Below are positions 5,324 to 13,574 of a stretch of DNA of 14,454 bases, in pieces. The position numbers and the translations under genes are program-made. The stretch lies in NCBI GenBank assembly GCA_018061385.1, contig JAGOUF010000013.1, forward strand, positions 1 to 14,454, written 5' to 3'. How positions within the stretch are numbered: position 1 is the stretch's first letter; each line of letters opens with the position of its first letter. A model generated the notes under the pieces. That model ran no database searches. It was not told the origin of the DNA and worked only from the letters and a program-made list of their open reading frames with translations. This DNA comes from Chitinophagaceae bacterium (lineage in GTDB: Bacteria; Bacteroidota; Bacteroidia; Chitinophagales; Chitinophagaceae).

Positions 5324-8221
5324 ATGCAAGAAAAAAAATTGTTTTTATTAGATGCTTTTGCACTCATTTTTAGAGCTTATTATGCATTGATTCGCAATCC
5401 TAGAATTACGAGTACTGGCATGAACACCAATGCACAATTTGGTTTTACCAATACTTTGATAGAGTTAATAAATAGTCAAAAACCCACACATATGGCTGTG
5501 TGTTTTGATGTTAGTGGTCCCACAGAACGTCATTTAGATTATGCCGATTATAAAGCCAATAGGCAAGAAACGCCTGAAGATTTATTAACTGCTGTGCCGT
5601 ATATAAAAAGAATTGTTGAAGGTTTTAATATTCCTGTTATTGGTATTGAAGGGTACGAAGCAGATGATGTAATTGGTACTTTGGCATGGCAAGCTCATGA
5701 CGCAGGTTATGAGGTTTTTATGGTTACGCCAGATAAAGATTATGGGCAATTGGTACGTGATGGAATTAGTATTTATAAACCTGGTTATCAAGGTGGTGAT
5801 GTTGATATTATGGGACCCAAAGAAGTGTGTGCAAAATGGGATATTGAACGTGTAGATCAGGTAATTGATATTTTAGGTTTAATGGGCGATGCCGTTGATA
5901 ATATTCCTGGTATAAAAGGTGTAGGCGAAAAAACTGCAGCCAAATTATTGAAGGAATATGACACACTGGAAAATGTATTGGCCAATGCCGATAAAATAAA
6001 AGGTGCATTGGGCTTAAAAATACAAGCAGGAAAAGATGATGCCATAATGAGTAAAAAATTGGCTACCATAATTACCAAAGTGCCAGTTGATTTTCATGAA
6101 GAAAGTTTTAAAATTAAAGAGTGGAACAGAGAAGCTTTGAAAGAAGTTTTTACTGAGCTAGAATTTAAAACGTTGGGCAAACGTTTATTGGGCGATGATT
6201 TTAATTCGTTTACACAAGCTCCTGTTGGTGTACAAACAGATTTGTTTGGCAATGCGGTTAATGTTGTTGAAAAACCAAAAGCAAAAAAAGAAGTTATTGC
6301 TACAAGTTCTCTATTTGGTAACGTTTTCGAAAAGCCAAGCATTGCTACACAAAATGATATAATTGGCTCAGAAATACCCAGTGCTGAATTTGGTGTACAT
6401 AAAAACATACACAATACCCAACATCAATATCATTTGTTGTATTCAACTTCTATGATACAAGATTTGGTAAACACACTTACGTCAGTACAAGAAATTTGTT
6501 TTGATACAGAAACTACAGGCATAGATGCCAATGAAGCTGAATTGGTGGGTTTAAGTTTTGCTTACAAAGCTCATGAAGCATATTATATTCCTTGCCCAAA
6601 AGATAAAAATGAAACATTGGCAATTTTAGAATTGCTAAACCCTTTGTTTAACGATACTTCTAAAACTTGGATTGGGCAAAACCTTAAATACGATATGCTC
6701 ATGCTTAAATGGTATGGTATAGAATTGAAAGGAAATACGTATGATACCATGTTGGTGCATTATGTAGTTGAGCCAGATGGCAAGCGTAGCATGGATTTGC
6801 TGAGTGCCCAATACTTACAGTACGAACCTGTACACATTGAAGAATTGATTGGTAAAAAGGGCAAGGGTCAAGGGACAATGAGAGATGTTGAAGTTGAAAA
6901 AGTAAAAGAATATGCTGCCGAAGATGCTGATATTACTTTACAACTAAAATATGCCTTAGACCCTTTGTTACAAGAAAGAGAAGTTAAAAAAGTATTTTAC
7001 GAAGTTGAGAATCCGTTGGTAAAAGTGTTAACAGATATGGAGTTTGAAGGTATAAAAATTGATGAACAGTTTTTAAATGATTACAGTAAAGTTTTAGAAG
7101 TAGATGCCAAACAAGCAGAAGAAAATGTGTACAAGCAAGCAGAAGTTCGTTTTAATTTAGCATCACCCAAACAATTGGGTGAAGTATTGTTTGAAAAATT
7201 AAAACTTGATCCTAGTGCTAAAAAAACCAAGACTGGTCAATTTCAAACAGGTGAAGATGTGTTGCAAAAGTTAGCAACCAAAGGACATTCAATTGTGGAA
7301 GATATTTTAACTTTTAGAGAACTTACTAAACTTAAAAGTACATATGTAGATGCATTGCCTACCATGATAAATAGTAAAACTGGCAGAGTACACACCTCGT
7401 ATGCACAAGCAGTTGCTGTTACAGGAAGGTTGAGCAGCAACAATCCCAACTTACAAAACATACCTATAAGAACCGATAGAGGAAAAGAAATTAGAAAAGC
7501 ATTTATACCTAGAGACAAAGGAAGGGTTTTAGTAAGTGCCGATTATTCTCAAATAGAATTAAGAATTGTTGCAGCCATGAGTGGAGATGAAAACATGTGT
7601 GAAGCCTTCCGTCAGGGTAAAGATATTCATACAGCTACAGCAGCAAAAGTGTATGGCATTGATGAAGCCGAAGTAACCAAAGAAATGCGTTACAAAGCCA
7701 AGAGTGTAAATTTTGGAATTATTTACGGACAAGGAGCATTTGGTTTAGCAGATAATTTAGGCATTAGCCGTACTGAAGCCAAAGAAATTATTGACAATTA
7801 TAAACGTGAGTTTTCTGGTATTCAAAAGTATATGGATGATACCATTAACTATGCTAGAGAACATGGTTATGTAGAAACTTTAATGGGACGTAAACGTTGG
7901 TTAAGAGATATTAATAGCAGTAATTTTACCGTACGTGGCTTTGCTGAAAGAAATGCCATTAACTCTCCAATACAAGGTACAGCTGCCGATATGATTAAAT
8001 TGGCGATGATTAAAATTCATGCTGCATTAAAAACAGCCAACTTAGAAAGTAAAATGATTTTGCAAGTACACGATGAATTAATTTTTGATGCAGTAGAAAC
8101 GGAACTAGCTATTTTAAAACCATTGATTTTAGACAATATGAAAGCTGCATTAATTTTACCTTATGACGTACCCGTAGAAGCAGAACTTGGTATTGGAGAA
8201 AATTGGTTGGAGGCACATTAG
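5324..8221 (+). CDS. polA: DNA polymerase I (5' nuclease, 3'-5' exonuclease and polymerase domains)
   Basis: This 965-residue enzyme fills gaps and removes RNA primers during replication and repair. The 5' nuclease domain covers about 1-295, with acidic clusters such as YEADD (111-115), TPDKDYGQ (135-142) and GDAVDNIPGIKGVGEKTA (188-205). A charged linker (about 296-365) holds QTDLF at 304-308 and LFGN at 330-333. The 3'-5' proofreading domain is intact: D394 and E396 in FDTET, D457 in NLKYD, Y530 and D534 in YAAED. The polymerase domain has motif A D740-Y-S-Q-I-E-L-R, motif B from R789 to Y801 (R789, K793, F797, Y801), and motif C with H916-D917-E918. F797 aligns with Taq F667, predicting discrimination against dideoxynucleotides. 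All catalytic residues are present. The length is slightly above the E. coli protein, mainly from the linker. ATG 5324 begins directly at the conserved LFLLDAFALIFRAYYAL region. Confidence 0.97.
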   Translation: MQEKKLFLLDAFALIFRAYYALIRNPRITSTGMNTNAQFGFTNTLIELINSQKPTHMAVCFDVSGPTERHLDYADYKANRQETPEDLLTAVPYIKRIVEGFNIPVIGIEGYEADDVIGTLAWQAHDAGYEVFMVTPDKDYGQLVRDGISIYKPGYQGGDVDIMGPKEVCAKWDIERVDQVIDILGLMGDAVDNIPGIKGVGEKTAAKLLKEYDTLENVLANADKIKGALGLKIQAGKDDAIMSKKLATIITKVPVDFHEESFKIKEWNREALKEVFTELEFKTLGKRLLGDDFNSFTQAPVGVQTDLFGNAVNVVEKPKAKKEVIATSSLFGNVFEKPSIATQNDIIGSEIPSAEFGVHKNIHNTQHQYHLLYSTSMIQDLVNTLTSVQEICFDTETTGIDANEAELVGLSFAYKAHEAYYIPCPKDKNETLAILELLNPLFNDTSKTWIGQNLKYDMLMLKWYGIELKGNTYDTMLVHYVVEPDGKRSMDLLSAQYLQYEPVHIEELIGKKGKGQGTMRDVEVEKVKEYAAEDADITLQLKYALDPLLQEREVKKVFYEVENPLVKVLTDMEFEGIKIDEQFLNDYSKVLEVDAKQAEENVYKQAEVRFNLASPKQLGEVLFEKLKLDPSAKKTKTGQFQTGEDVLQKLATKGHSIVEDILTFRELTKLKSTYVDALPTMINSKTGRVHTSYAQAVAVTGRLSSNNPNLQNIPIRTDRGKEIRKAFIPRDKGRVLVSADYSQIELRIVAAMSGDENMCEAFRQGKDIHTATAAKVYGIDEAEVTKEMRYKAKSVNFGIIYGQGAFGLADNLGISRTEAKEIIDNYKREFSGIQKYMDDTINYAREHGYVETLMGRKRWLRDINSSNFTVRGFAERNAINSPIQGTAADMIKLAMIKIHAALKTANLESKMILQVHDELIFDAVETELAILKPLILDNMKAALILPYDVPVEAELGIGENWLEAH

Positions 8222-8314
8222 TTTTTATAAAAAGATTTTGAATTATTATTTGATTACTTTGCAATTGCATCAAGAATTAATAAAAGTATTCTAAACTTAG
8301 ATTTATTTTAAACA

Positions 8315-10183
8315 ATGGGAAGGATAGAACAAATATTAATAGAAATAGAAACTTGTATTCAATCTGGTATATTTAAGAAACTCGAAGATGACAAGCTTGA
8401 TATTAAGGATAACAGCCACAATGCATCTGATTGGAAAGAAGTATTTAAAACAGCAAGTGCTTTTTTAAATACAAATGGTGGTATAATTTTAATAGGCATT
8501 CATGAAGACGAAAAGAATCAGACTTTCCATATAAAAGGCTTTAACAAAGCAAATGAAGATAAACTAAAAACAATTAAAAAAGAGTTTAGAAATGAAAAGA
8601 AAGAAGCCATAGATTTAGAACAATATTTTGCTTCTTTTAAATTTTATGAAATACTTGGACAACAAGTTGTTGCTGTTTATATTGAGGAATTACCAGAAGA
8701 ACTTAAATATGTTTATTACGATGGTTTTGCTTTTGAAAGGAAAATTACTGGTGACCATAAAATATCGGACAATAAAATAAAAGCTCAATCAGAATATAAA
8801 CTAGAAATTCAGAACGCAAAAGAGTTACAACCTGTTATAAATTCAAAGTTAGAAAATCTTAATGTAGACAAACTTAACGAATATATACAGCTTTTAAATA
8901 AAGAGGTATTAGTAGAAAGAATTAAAGTTGATCTAGAATCTGCAAAATCTTTTTTAGAACGTAAAGGATTTATAACCAAGAGTTTTGAACCAACAATTTT
9001 GGGTATTCTTGTTTGTGGAAACAATATAGACGACATTTTAGGAAGTCGAAGTCAAGTTGATTGTTATGTAGATACTGGAGTTGTAGTTGCAGAAAACAAG
9101 AAAATATTAAAAGATAATATTCTGAAATTGATGGAAAAAGGAATCAATTTTATTTTGCAAAATATTCAAGTTGGCGTTAGTGTAGAAGCAGGGGGTACAA
9201 GTGTTCCAGAGTATCCAATAAGGTTAATTAGAGAATCTGTAAATAATTCATTAGCTCATAGAGATTACGGTATTAATAAATTTATCAATATCAATATTAT
9301 TCCTAATAAACATATTGAATTAAGAAATCCTGGGAGATTTAAGTCGCAATTGATTTTGCAAGATATTTTTAGTAAAATCCCAATCAGGCGAATTATTGCA
9401 GGAAACTCTAAGCCTAACAATCCCAAACTAGCTGAAGTACTAAAAGTATTTGATAAATGGGAGGGGAAAGGATTGGGAATGTCAACACTTACAAATGAGT
9501 GTCTGGCAAACAATATCGATTTACCATACTATAAATTCCATTCTGAAGATGAACTATCCTTGTTTATAAGAAAAGGAAAGTTGCTTGATGATAAAATGGA
9601 GTCGTTATTTAAAGCTTACGCTGGTTATATAGAAAAAAAGCTAAAGGGGGAAATTATCACCACTGAACAAAAGATTGTGTTATCATATTTTTATAAATCT
9701 GAGATTGATAATAAAAATGAACGTTACACAATTCTTCTAACGAGAGACAATAATCACCTTGATGCTATCAATACATTAGAGGAATCTGGATTGATTAGTA
9801 AACATGAAATTAGCAATGAATTACACACTGTTTTCATTATTGATAGAGAACTTTTCAAAAAAGATTTTAATACTGAATTAAGAAAGTTATTTGGTGCAGA
9901 CTTTGATGCTTTGAACAAAGAGGGAAGAGAGGTCCTAACATGTATTTATGAGTACAACAAGTATTCTCAGCAAAAATATCCAAGTGCCAATATTATTGGT
10001 AATACACTTTGGGCAAAAGCTGGAAATTCGAATATACTTAACGGATTTGAGGCTTTTAAGAGAAGAATTCGTTTGTTGGTAGAAAAAATGGTTAAAAGGG
10101 AAATAATTAAAAAGGTTGATAATAAGAACCAGTATGAGATTAATGAAAAATTTGTTAAGAGATTATCCATTTATGAAGAGTAA
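8315..10183 (+). CDS. AlbA_2 (Schlafen-type) and GHKL-like ATPase-domain protein with C-terminal winged helices
   Basis: The product is 622 residues. Residues about 22-160 form an AlbA_2 domain: LDIKD (28-32) stands where the family has an E-x-K motif, followed by AFLNTNGGIILIGIHEDE (49-66). About 270-425 resembles the HATPase_c_4 module of so-called RecG-like/AAA_4 proteins. Its N-box-like helix is RLIRESVNNSLAHRDYG (E307, N311, H315, D317), then IELRNPGRF (334-342) and a glycine loop GKGLGMS (384-390). The C-terminus holds a winged-helix-like region at about 447-510 and another at about 535-612 rich in Lys/Arg. Proteins of this design are common, often annotated as transcriptional regulators or putative DNA-binding proteins, and some Schlafen-type AlbA proteins occur in phage defence; the role here is unknown. 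Despite the RecG label, no helicase motor motifs are seen. It stands alone 93 bases after polA and ends 80 bases before a strong terminator. Confidence 0.8.
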   Translation: MGRIEQILIEIETCIQSGIFKKLEDDKLDIKDNSHNASDWKEVFKTASAFLNTNGGIILIGIHEDEKNQTFHIKGFNKANEDKLKTIKKEFRNEKKEAIDLEQYFASFKFYEILGQQVVAVYIEELPEELKYVYYDGFAFERKITGDHKISDNKIKAQSEYKLEIQNAKELQPVINSKLENLNVDKLNEYIQLLNKEVLVERIKVDLESAKSFLERKGFITKSFEPTILGILVCGNNIDDILGSRSQVDCYVDTGVVVAENKKILKDNILKLMEKGINFILQNIQVGVSVEAGGTSVPEYPIRLIRESVNNSLAHRDYGINKFININIIPNKHIELRNPGRFKSQLILQDIFSKIPIRRIIAGNSKPNNPKLAEVLKVFDKWEGKGLGMSTLTNECLANNIDLPYYKFHSEDELSLFIRKGKLLDDKMESLFKAYAGYIEKKLKGEIITTEQKIVLSYFYKSEIDNKNERYTILLTRDNNHLDAINTLEESGLISKHEISNELHTVFIIDRELFKKDFNTELRKLFGADFDALNKEGREVLTCIYEYNKYSQQKYPSANIIGNTLWAKAGNSNILNGFEAFKRRIRLLVEKMVKREIIKKVDNKNQYEINEKFVKRLSIYEE

Positions 10184-10263
10184 AGAATATAAGTTTTGTT
10201 GTATATAATTAATGAATTATCAAGGAAAGTAGTAATAGTATAAATGTGAAAAACAATTAATGG

Positions 10264-10291
10264 AAAAGAGCAATTTAAAAATTGCTCTTTT
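10264..10291. terminator. Bidirectional intrinsic terminator
   Basis: A perfect 13-bp inverted repeat, AAAAGAGCAATTT (10264-10276) and AAATTGCTCTTTT (10279-10291), is separated by two bases; the inner A-T pairs would open to form a workable loop. The A run on one side and the T run on the other give a U tract in either direction. It lies between the convergent AlbA_2/ATPase gene (ends 10183) and the exported-protein gene (ends 10317), so it can stop both transcripts. Confidence 0.8.
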
Positions 10292-10316
10292 CTATTAAAA
10301 AACTGTAAATATTGGT

Positions 10317-10805
10317 TTATGCTGGTTTTTTGCAACTGCCTGTACACGATGCACAGTATTTTGCATTGGTCATCATTTTACTATTGTTAGCTTCTTTTTC
10401 TAACGCATTTCTCATGATGGTTTTTTCTTCCTCTAAATAACTGTGTTGTATATAATAAGCTTCTACATATTCTTGTACCAATTTTTCTAGTGCTTTTAAT
10501 CTTACTTCTACATCCTTATCAGTTAATAAGGGTTCTTTAAAGTAAACAATATCTTCGTTGAGAGATGTGTTTTTTGCATACGCACTAAATGCAGCTTTTA
10601 CACCTTCGCATATTTTACACTTTCCCACAAAAAGAGCATAATTCACACTTACTTTTTGGGCTAAATCAATGTCAAAATTGTTTTTCTGCAAGCCTTCAAG
10701 TACAGCAGCTTTCATAAAAGCATTCGCAGTCAATTTAACGTTGGCTTCTTGAGCTAAAGTTGTTAAACCACATGCTAACAATAAAATAACAATGAATTTT
10801 TTCAT
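10317..10805 (-). CDS. Exported protein of unknown function with CxxC and CxxCxxxC motifs
   Basis: I do not recognise this 162-residue protein. It begins with a signal peptide: MKK, a hydrophobic core FIVILLLACGL, then TTLAQ, with likely signal peptidase I cleavage near residues 18-19. A C at residue 12 after LLA could instead be read as a lipobox, but the preceding hydrophobic stretch is short, so I favour a soluble periplasmic or secreted form. The mature part is mainly helical, with charged helices at about 95-140. It has C63-x2-C66 (GKCKICEG) and a C-terminal C151-x2-C154-x3-C158 (CASCTGSC). No haem-binding CxxCH is present. The five cysteines could bind metal or form disulfides, which is inference. 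ATG 10805 gives a proper signal peptide. It is downstream of the transketolase-half gene but separated from it by a terminator, so it is probably transcribed alone. Confidence 0.75.
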   Translation of the reverse strand: MKKFIVILLLACGLTTLAQEANVKLTANAFMKAAVLEGLQKNNFDIDLAQKVSVNYALFVGKCKICEGVKAAFSAYAKNTSLNEDIVYFKEPLLTDKDVEVRLKALEKLVQEYVEAYYIQHSYLEEEKTIMRNALEKEANNSKMMTNAKYCASCTGSCKKPA

Positions 10806-10876
10806 AACGTTGATTTTTTTGATAATTAAATGTACATCGATTTTTGAAAATGTATTGCAAAAATTATTTTACAAAA

Positions 10877-10903
10877 AAGCCTCAACATCAATTGTTGAGG
10901 CTT
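10877..10903 (-). terminator. Intrinsic terminator of the transketolase-half gene
   Basis: AAGCCTCAACA (10877-10887) and TGTTGAGGCTT (10893-10903) form a perfect 11-bp stem with a 5-base loop. On the minus strand the stem is followed directly by a T run (10876-10873 plus the stem ends), the classic rho-independent arrangement. It begins about 21 bases past the stop of the 10925-11887 gene and before the ATG of the next minus-strand gene, so it separates the two transcription units. Confidence 0.85.
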
Positions 10904-10924
10904 ACTATTTTAGTCAATGCTCCA

Positions 10925-11887
10925 CTATTTACGTTGTATTGCTTTCTCTGCGGCAGCAACAATAAACGGCGTATCTAAACCATATTTAATTAATAGTTCT
11001 AAAGGTTTACCACTTTCGCCAAAAGTATCTTGAGTGCCAATAAATTCAATTGGTATTGGTAAGTTTCTTGCAGCAACTTGTGCAATTGCATCGCCCAAAC
11101 CTCCAATTACATTGTGTTCTTCAACAGTTACAGCACATTTTGTTTTTGTAATAGAAGCCAACACTGCAGCTTCGTCTAAAGGTTTAATGGTATGTATATT
11201 AATTACTTCAACACTTATTCCTTTTTCTTCTAAAATTTGTCCAGCTTCAATGGCTTTCCAAACCATGTGTCCACAAGCAAAAATAGAAACATCGGTTCCT
11301 TCGCTTAATTGTTGAGCTTTACCAATTACAAAATCGCTTCCATCTTCTGTTGTAAAGTTTGGCCATTTTGGTCGTCCAAAACGCAAATAAACAGGCCCTT
11401 CAAAATTGGCAATTGCTTTTGTTGCAGCTTTAGTTTGGTTAAAATCGCAAGGCACAATAACCGTCATGCCTGGCAACATTTTCATTAATCCAATATCTTC
11501 TAAAATTTGGTGTGTTGCACCATCTTCACCTAACGTTAAACCAGCGTGACTTGCACAAATTTTTACATTTTTGTTGCTGTAAGCAACACTTTGTCTTATT
11601 TGATCGTACACACGGCCAGTACTAAAATTGGCAAATGTTGTTGTATATGGAATTTTTCCTCCAATTGTTAAACCAGCAGCAATGCCAATCATATTGGCTT
11701 CGGCAATACCAACTTGTACAAAACGTTCAGGAAAATCTTTAATAAAATTTTGAATTTTCATACTTCCAGCCAAATCTGCTGTTAATACAACCACATTGGG
11801 GTTTTCTTTACCTGCTTCATATACCCCTTCACCAAAACCACCTCTCGTTTCTTTTTCATTCAATACTTTAATATCGGCACATTTCAT
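10925..11887 (-). CDS. Transketolase C-terminal subunit (pyrimidine-binding and C-terminal domains)
   Basis: The 320-residue product is the C-terminal half of a split transketolase, a pentose phosphate pathway enzyme that moves two-carbon ketol units using thiamine diphosphate. The pyrimidine-binding domain covers about 8-175. It has the catalytic glutamate E63 in GIAEANMIGIAAGL (polarises the thiamine ring) and the signature SHAGLTLGEDGATHQ (113-127). The C-terminal domain spans about 185-315, with VEEHNVIGGLGDAIAQ (255-270). The diphosphate-binding domain with its GDG motif is absent, as expected for a split enzyme, so a separate N-terminal subunit of about 280 residues is required. In many Bacteroidota the N-half gene is adjacent; here upstream DNA holds only a 195-base divergent intergenic region and then an RNA methyltransferase gene. 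The start is ATG 11887. A TACTTTTG box at 11920-11927 may be its promoter, and a terminator at 10877-10903 makes it monocistronic. A DXP-synthase-like C-half is a less likely reading. Confidence 0.88.
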   Translation of the reverse strand: MKCADIKVLNEKETRGGFGEGVYEAGKENPNVVVLTADLAGSMKIQNFIKDFPERFVQVGIAEANMIGIAAGLTIGGKIPYTTTFANFSTGRVYDQIRQSVAYSNKNVKICASHAGLTLGEDGATHQILEDIGLMKMLPGMTVIVPCDFNQTKAATKAIANFEGPVYLRFGRPKWPNFTTEDGSDFVIGKAQQLSEGTDVSIFACGHMVWKAIEAGQILEEKGISVEVINIHTIKPLDEAAVLASITKTKCAVTVEEHNVIGGLGDAIAQVAARNLPIPIEFIGTQDTFGESGKPLELLIKYGLDTPFIVAAAEKAIQRK

Positions 11888-11919
11888 AAATAAGCTATTT
11901 ATTTTTTATACAAGTGCTG

Positions 11920-11927
11920 CAAAAGTA
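11920..11927 (-). promoter_or_regulatory. Candidate -7 promoter box TACTTTTG for the transketolase-half gene
   Basis: Minus-strand TACTTTTG matches TAnnTTTG exactly and lies 32 bases upstream of the ATG at 11887, giving a leader of about 25 bases. At the usual distance the -33 position reads TAG rather than TTG, so only half of the promoter is a good match. Confidence 0.4.
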
Positions 11928-12082
11928 AAGGAATTAATAGCATGTACTATTCAAACAATATACTGAAATTGATTTTAAAATTTTTCCATCGAATGCTACA
12001 GTTTTACATCTATTGCATTTCTTTCACAAATTAGCTGCAATGGCATTTTATAGTGTGAAACTTTTCAATAACCTTTGTTGGC

Positions 12083-13510
12083 GTGAAAAAGAAAAAACAA
12101 CCGGTAATTTTAAGAGATGTTTTGGTACAGGATTATGCTGCAGAAGGAAAATCGTTGGCCAAGATTGATGGAAAAGTAATTTTTATTGAAAGAACTGTTC
12201 CAGGAGATATTGTAGATATTCAACTAGCTAAAAGTAAAAAAGATTGGGCCGAGGCTTATCCAATTGCTTTTAAACAATTATCTGCCATAAGAACAACGCC
12301 TTTTTGTGAGCATTTTCAAGCATGTGGTGGTTGCCAATGGCAAATGTTGCCTTATGCAGAACAATTAAAATACAAACACAAACAAGTATTGGATAATTTA
12401 ACCAGAATTGGTAAAGTAGCTTTGCCCGAAATGTTGCCTATTGTTGGTGCTAACAAAACAGAATATTATAGAAATAAAGTAGAATATACTTTTGCTACCA
12501 AAAAATTTGTACCATCTGAAGAGTTTAAATCTCTAAAAGATGCAGGTTTGCCCATTGTTACAGAAGGTAGCTTTGGTGGATTTCATGCAAAAGGAATGTT
12601 TGATAAAGTGGTAGAAATAAACAAATGCCATTTACAAGCCGAACCTACCAACCAAATAAGAAATGCCATTGCACATTTTTGCATAGAAAATAAATATCCT
12701 TTTTATGATATAAAAAATCATACTGGTTGGTTGCGTAACATGATGGTACGAATTGCTACAACTGGCGAATGGATGGTAAATATTATGTTGGGGTACGAAA
12801 ACGAAAAAATGCGTACACATTTGTTAGATTTTGTTTTGTCAAAATTTCCCAACATCACTTCTTTAATTTATACCATTAATACCAAGTTAAACGATAGTAT
12901 TTACGATTTAGAGCCTATTGCATATTCTGGTAAAGGTTATATTATTGAAAAGTTAGAAAACTATCAATTTATAATTGGCCCAAAATCGTTCTTTCAAACC
13001 AATACCAAACAAGGTGAGCAATTGTACAACATCACCAAAAACTTTGCAGAATTAACAGGCACACAAACTGTATATGATTTATATTGTGGCACTGGCAGCA
13101 TTGGCATTTATGTAAGTAGCCTGGCTAAAAAAATTATTGGTGTTGAAGCCGTACCAGAAGCCATTGAAGATGCTAAAAAGAATGCAGCATTAAATAACAT
13201 AACCCATGCAAGTTTTTTTGCAGGAGATGTAATTGATATTTGTAACGATGCATTTTTTGCTCAACATGGCTTTGCAGATGTTGTAATTACAGATCCTCCA
13301 AGAGCTGGTATGCACGAAAAATTGGTAAACAAATTGTTAGAAATTGCATCGCCAACAATTGTTTATGTAAGTTGCAATCCTGCAACTCAAGCAAGAGATT
13401 TAGCTTTATTAGATGAAAAATATGTGGTTACAAAAATTCAACCTGTAGATATGTTTCCACATACACATCATATAGAAAATGTAGTACAACTTAAATTAAG
13501 AACAGTATAA
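12083..13510 (+). CDS. rlmD: 23S rRNA (uracil-5-)-methyltransferase, RlmD/TrmA family
   Basis: This 475-residue enzyme would methylate C5 of a uracil in rRNA using S-adenosylmethionine. An N-terminal TRAM RNA-binding domain covers about 1-62. The [4Fe-4S] cluster cysteines are C75, C81 and C84 in FCEHFQACGGCQW, plus C182. The methyltransferase domain has FFQTN (303-307, with Q305), the SAM loop DLYCGTGSIG (332-341), VEA (354-356), DPPRAG (404-409), the nucleophile C431 in VSCNPAT, and the general base E465 in HHIENV. All catalytic and cluster residues are present. The TRAM domain and cluster point to RlmD (U1939), but in Bacteroidota a single family member may have another or several U targets, so the exact site is inferred. 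The start is GTG 12083: a TGA lies upstream in frame and the TRAM domain starts right after a lysine run. The rhomboid gene follows after 64 bases on the same strand. Confidence 0.92.
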   Translation: MKKKKQPVILRDVLVQDYAAEGKSLAKIDGKVIFIERTVPGDIVDIQLAKSKKDWAEAYPIAFKQLSAIRTTPFCEHFQACGGCQWQMLPYAEQLKYKHKQVLDNLTRIGKVALPEMLPIVGANKTEYYRNKVEYTFATKKFVPSEEFKSLKDAGLPIVTEGSFGGFHAKGMFDKVVEINKCHLQAEPTNQIRNAIAHFCIENKYPFYDIKNHTGWLRNMMVRIATTGEWMVNIMLGYENEKMRTHLLDFVLSKFPNITSLIYTINTKLNDSIYDLEPIAYSGKGYIIEKLENYQFIIGPKSFFQTNTKQGEQLYNITKNFAELTGTQTVYDLYCGTGSIGIYVSSLAKKIIGVEAVPEAIEDAKKNAALNNITHASFFAGDVIDICNDAFFAQHGFADVVITDPPRAGMHEKLVNKLLEIASPTIVYVSCNPATQARDLALLDEKYVVTKIQPVDMFPHTHHIENVVQLKLRTV

Positions 13511-13574
13511 TAACTATACCAATATTTGACTTATTGTTGCTTAAATTACCATCGTTTAATTAATTAATAATAGA

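Noticed and set aside
6094..6414. Minus-strand 106-codon frame inside polA
   Set aside because: It is a shadow of the polA linker region; the polA frame is strongly supported by motifs on both sides.
7243..7518. Minus-strand 91-codon frame inside polA
   Set aside because: It is antisense to the conserved polymerase domain and has no independent support.
8222..8314. Possible insertion boundary of a mobile element before the AlbA_2/ATPase gene
   Set aside because: I see no matching direct repeats, terminal inverted repeats or integrase gene on either side of 8222-10316.
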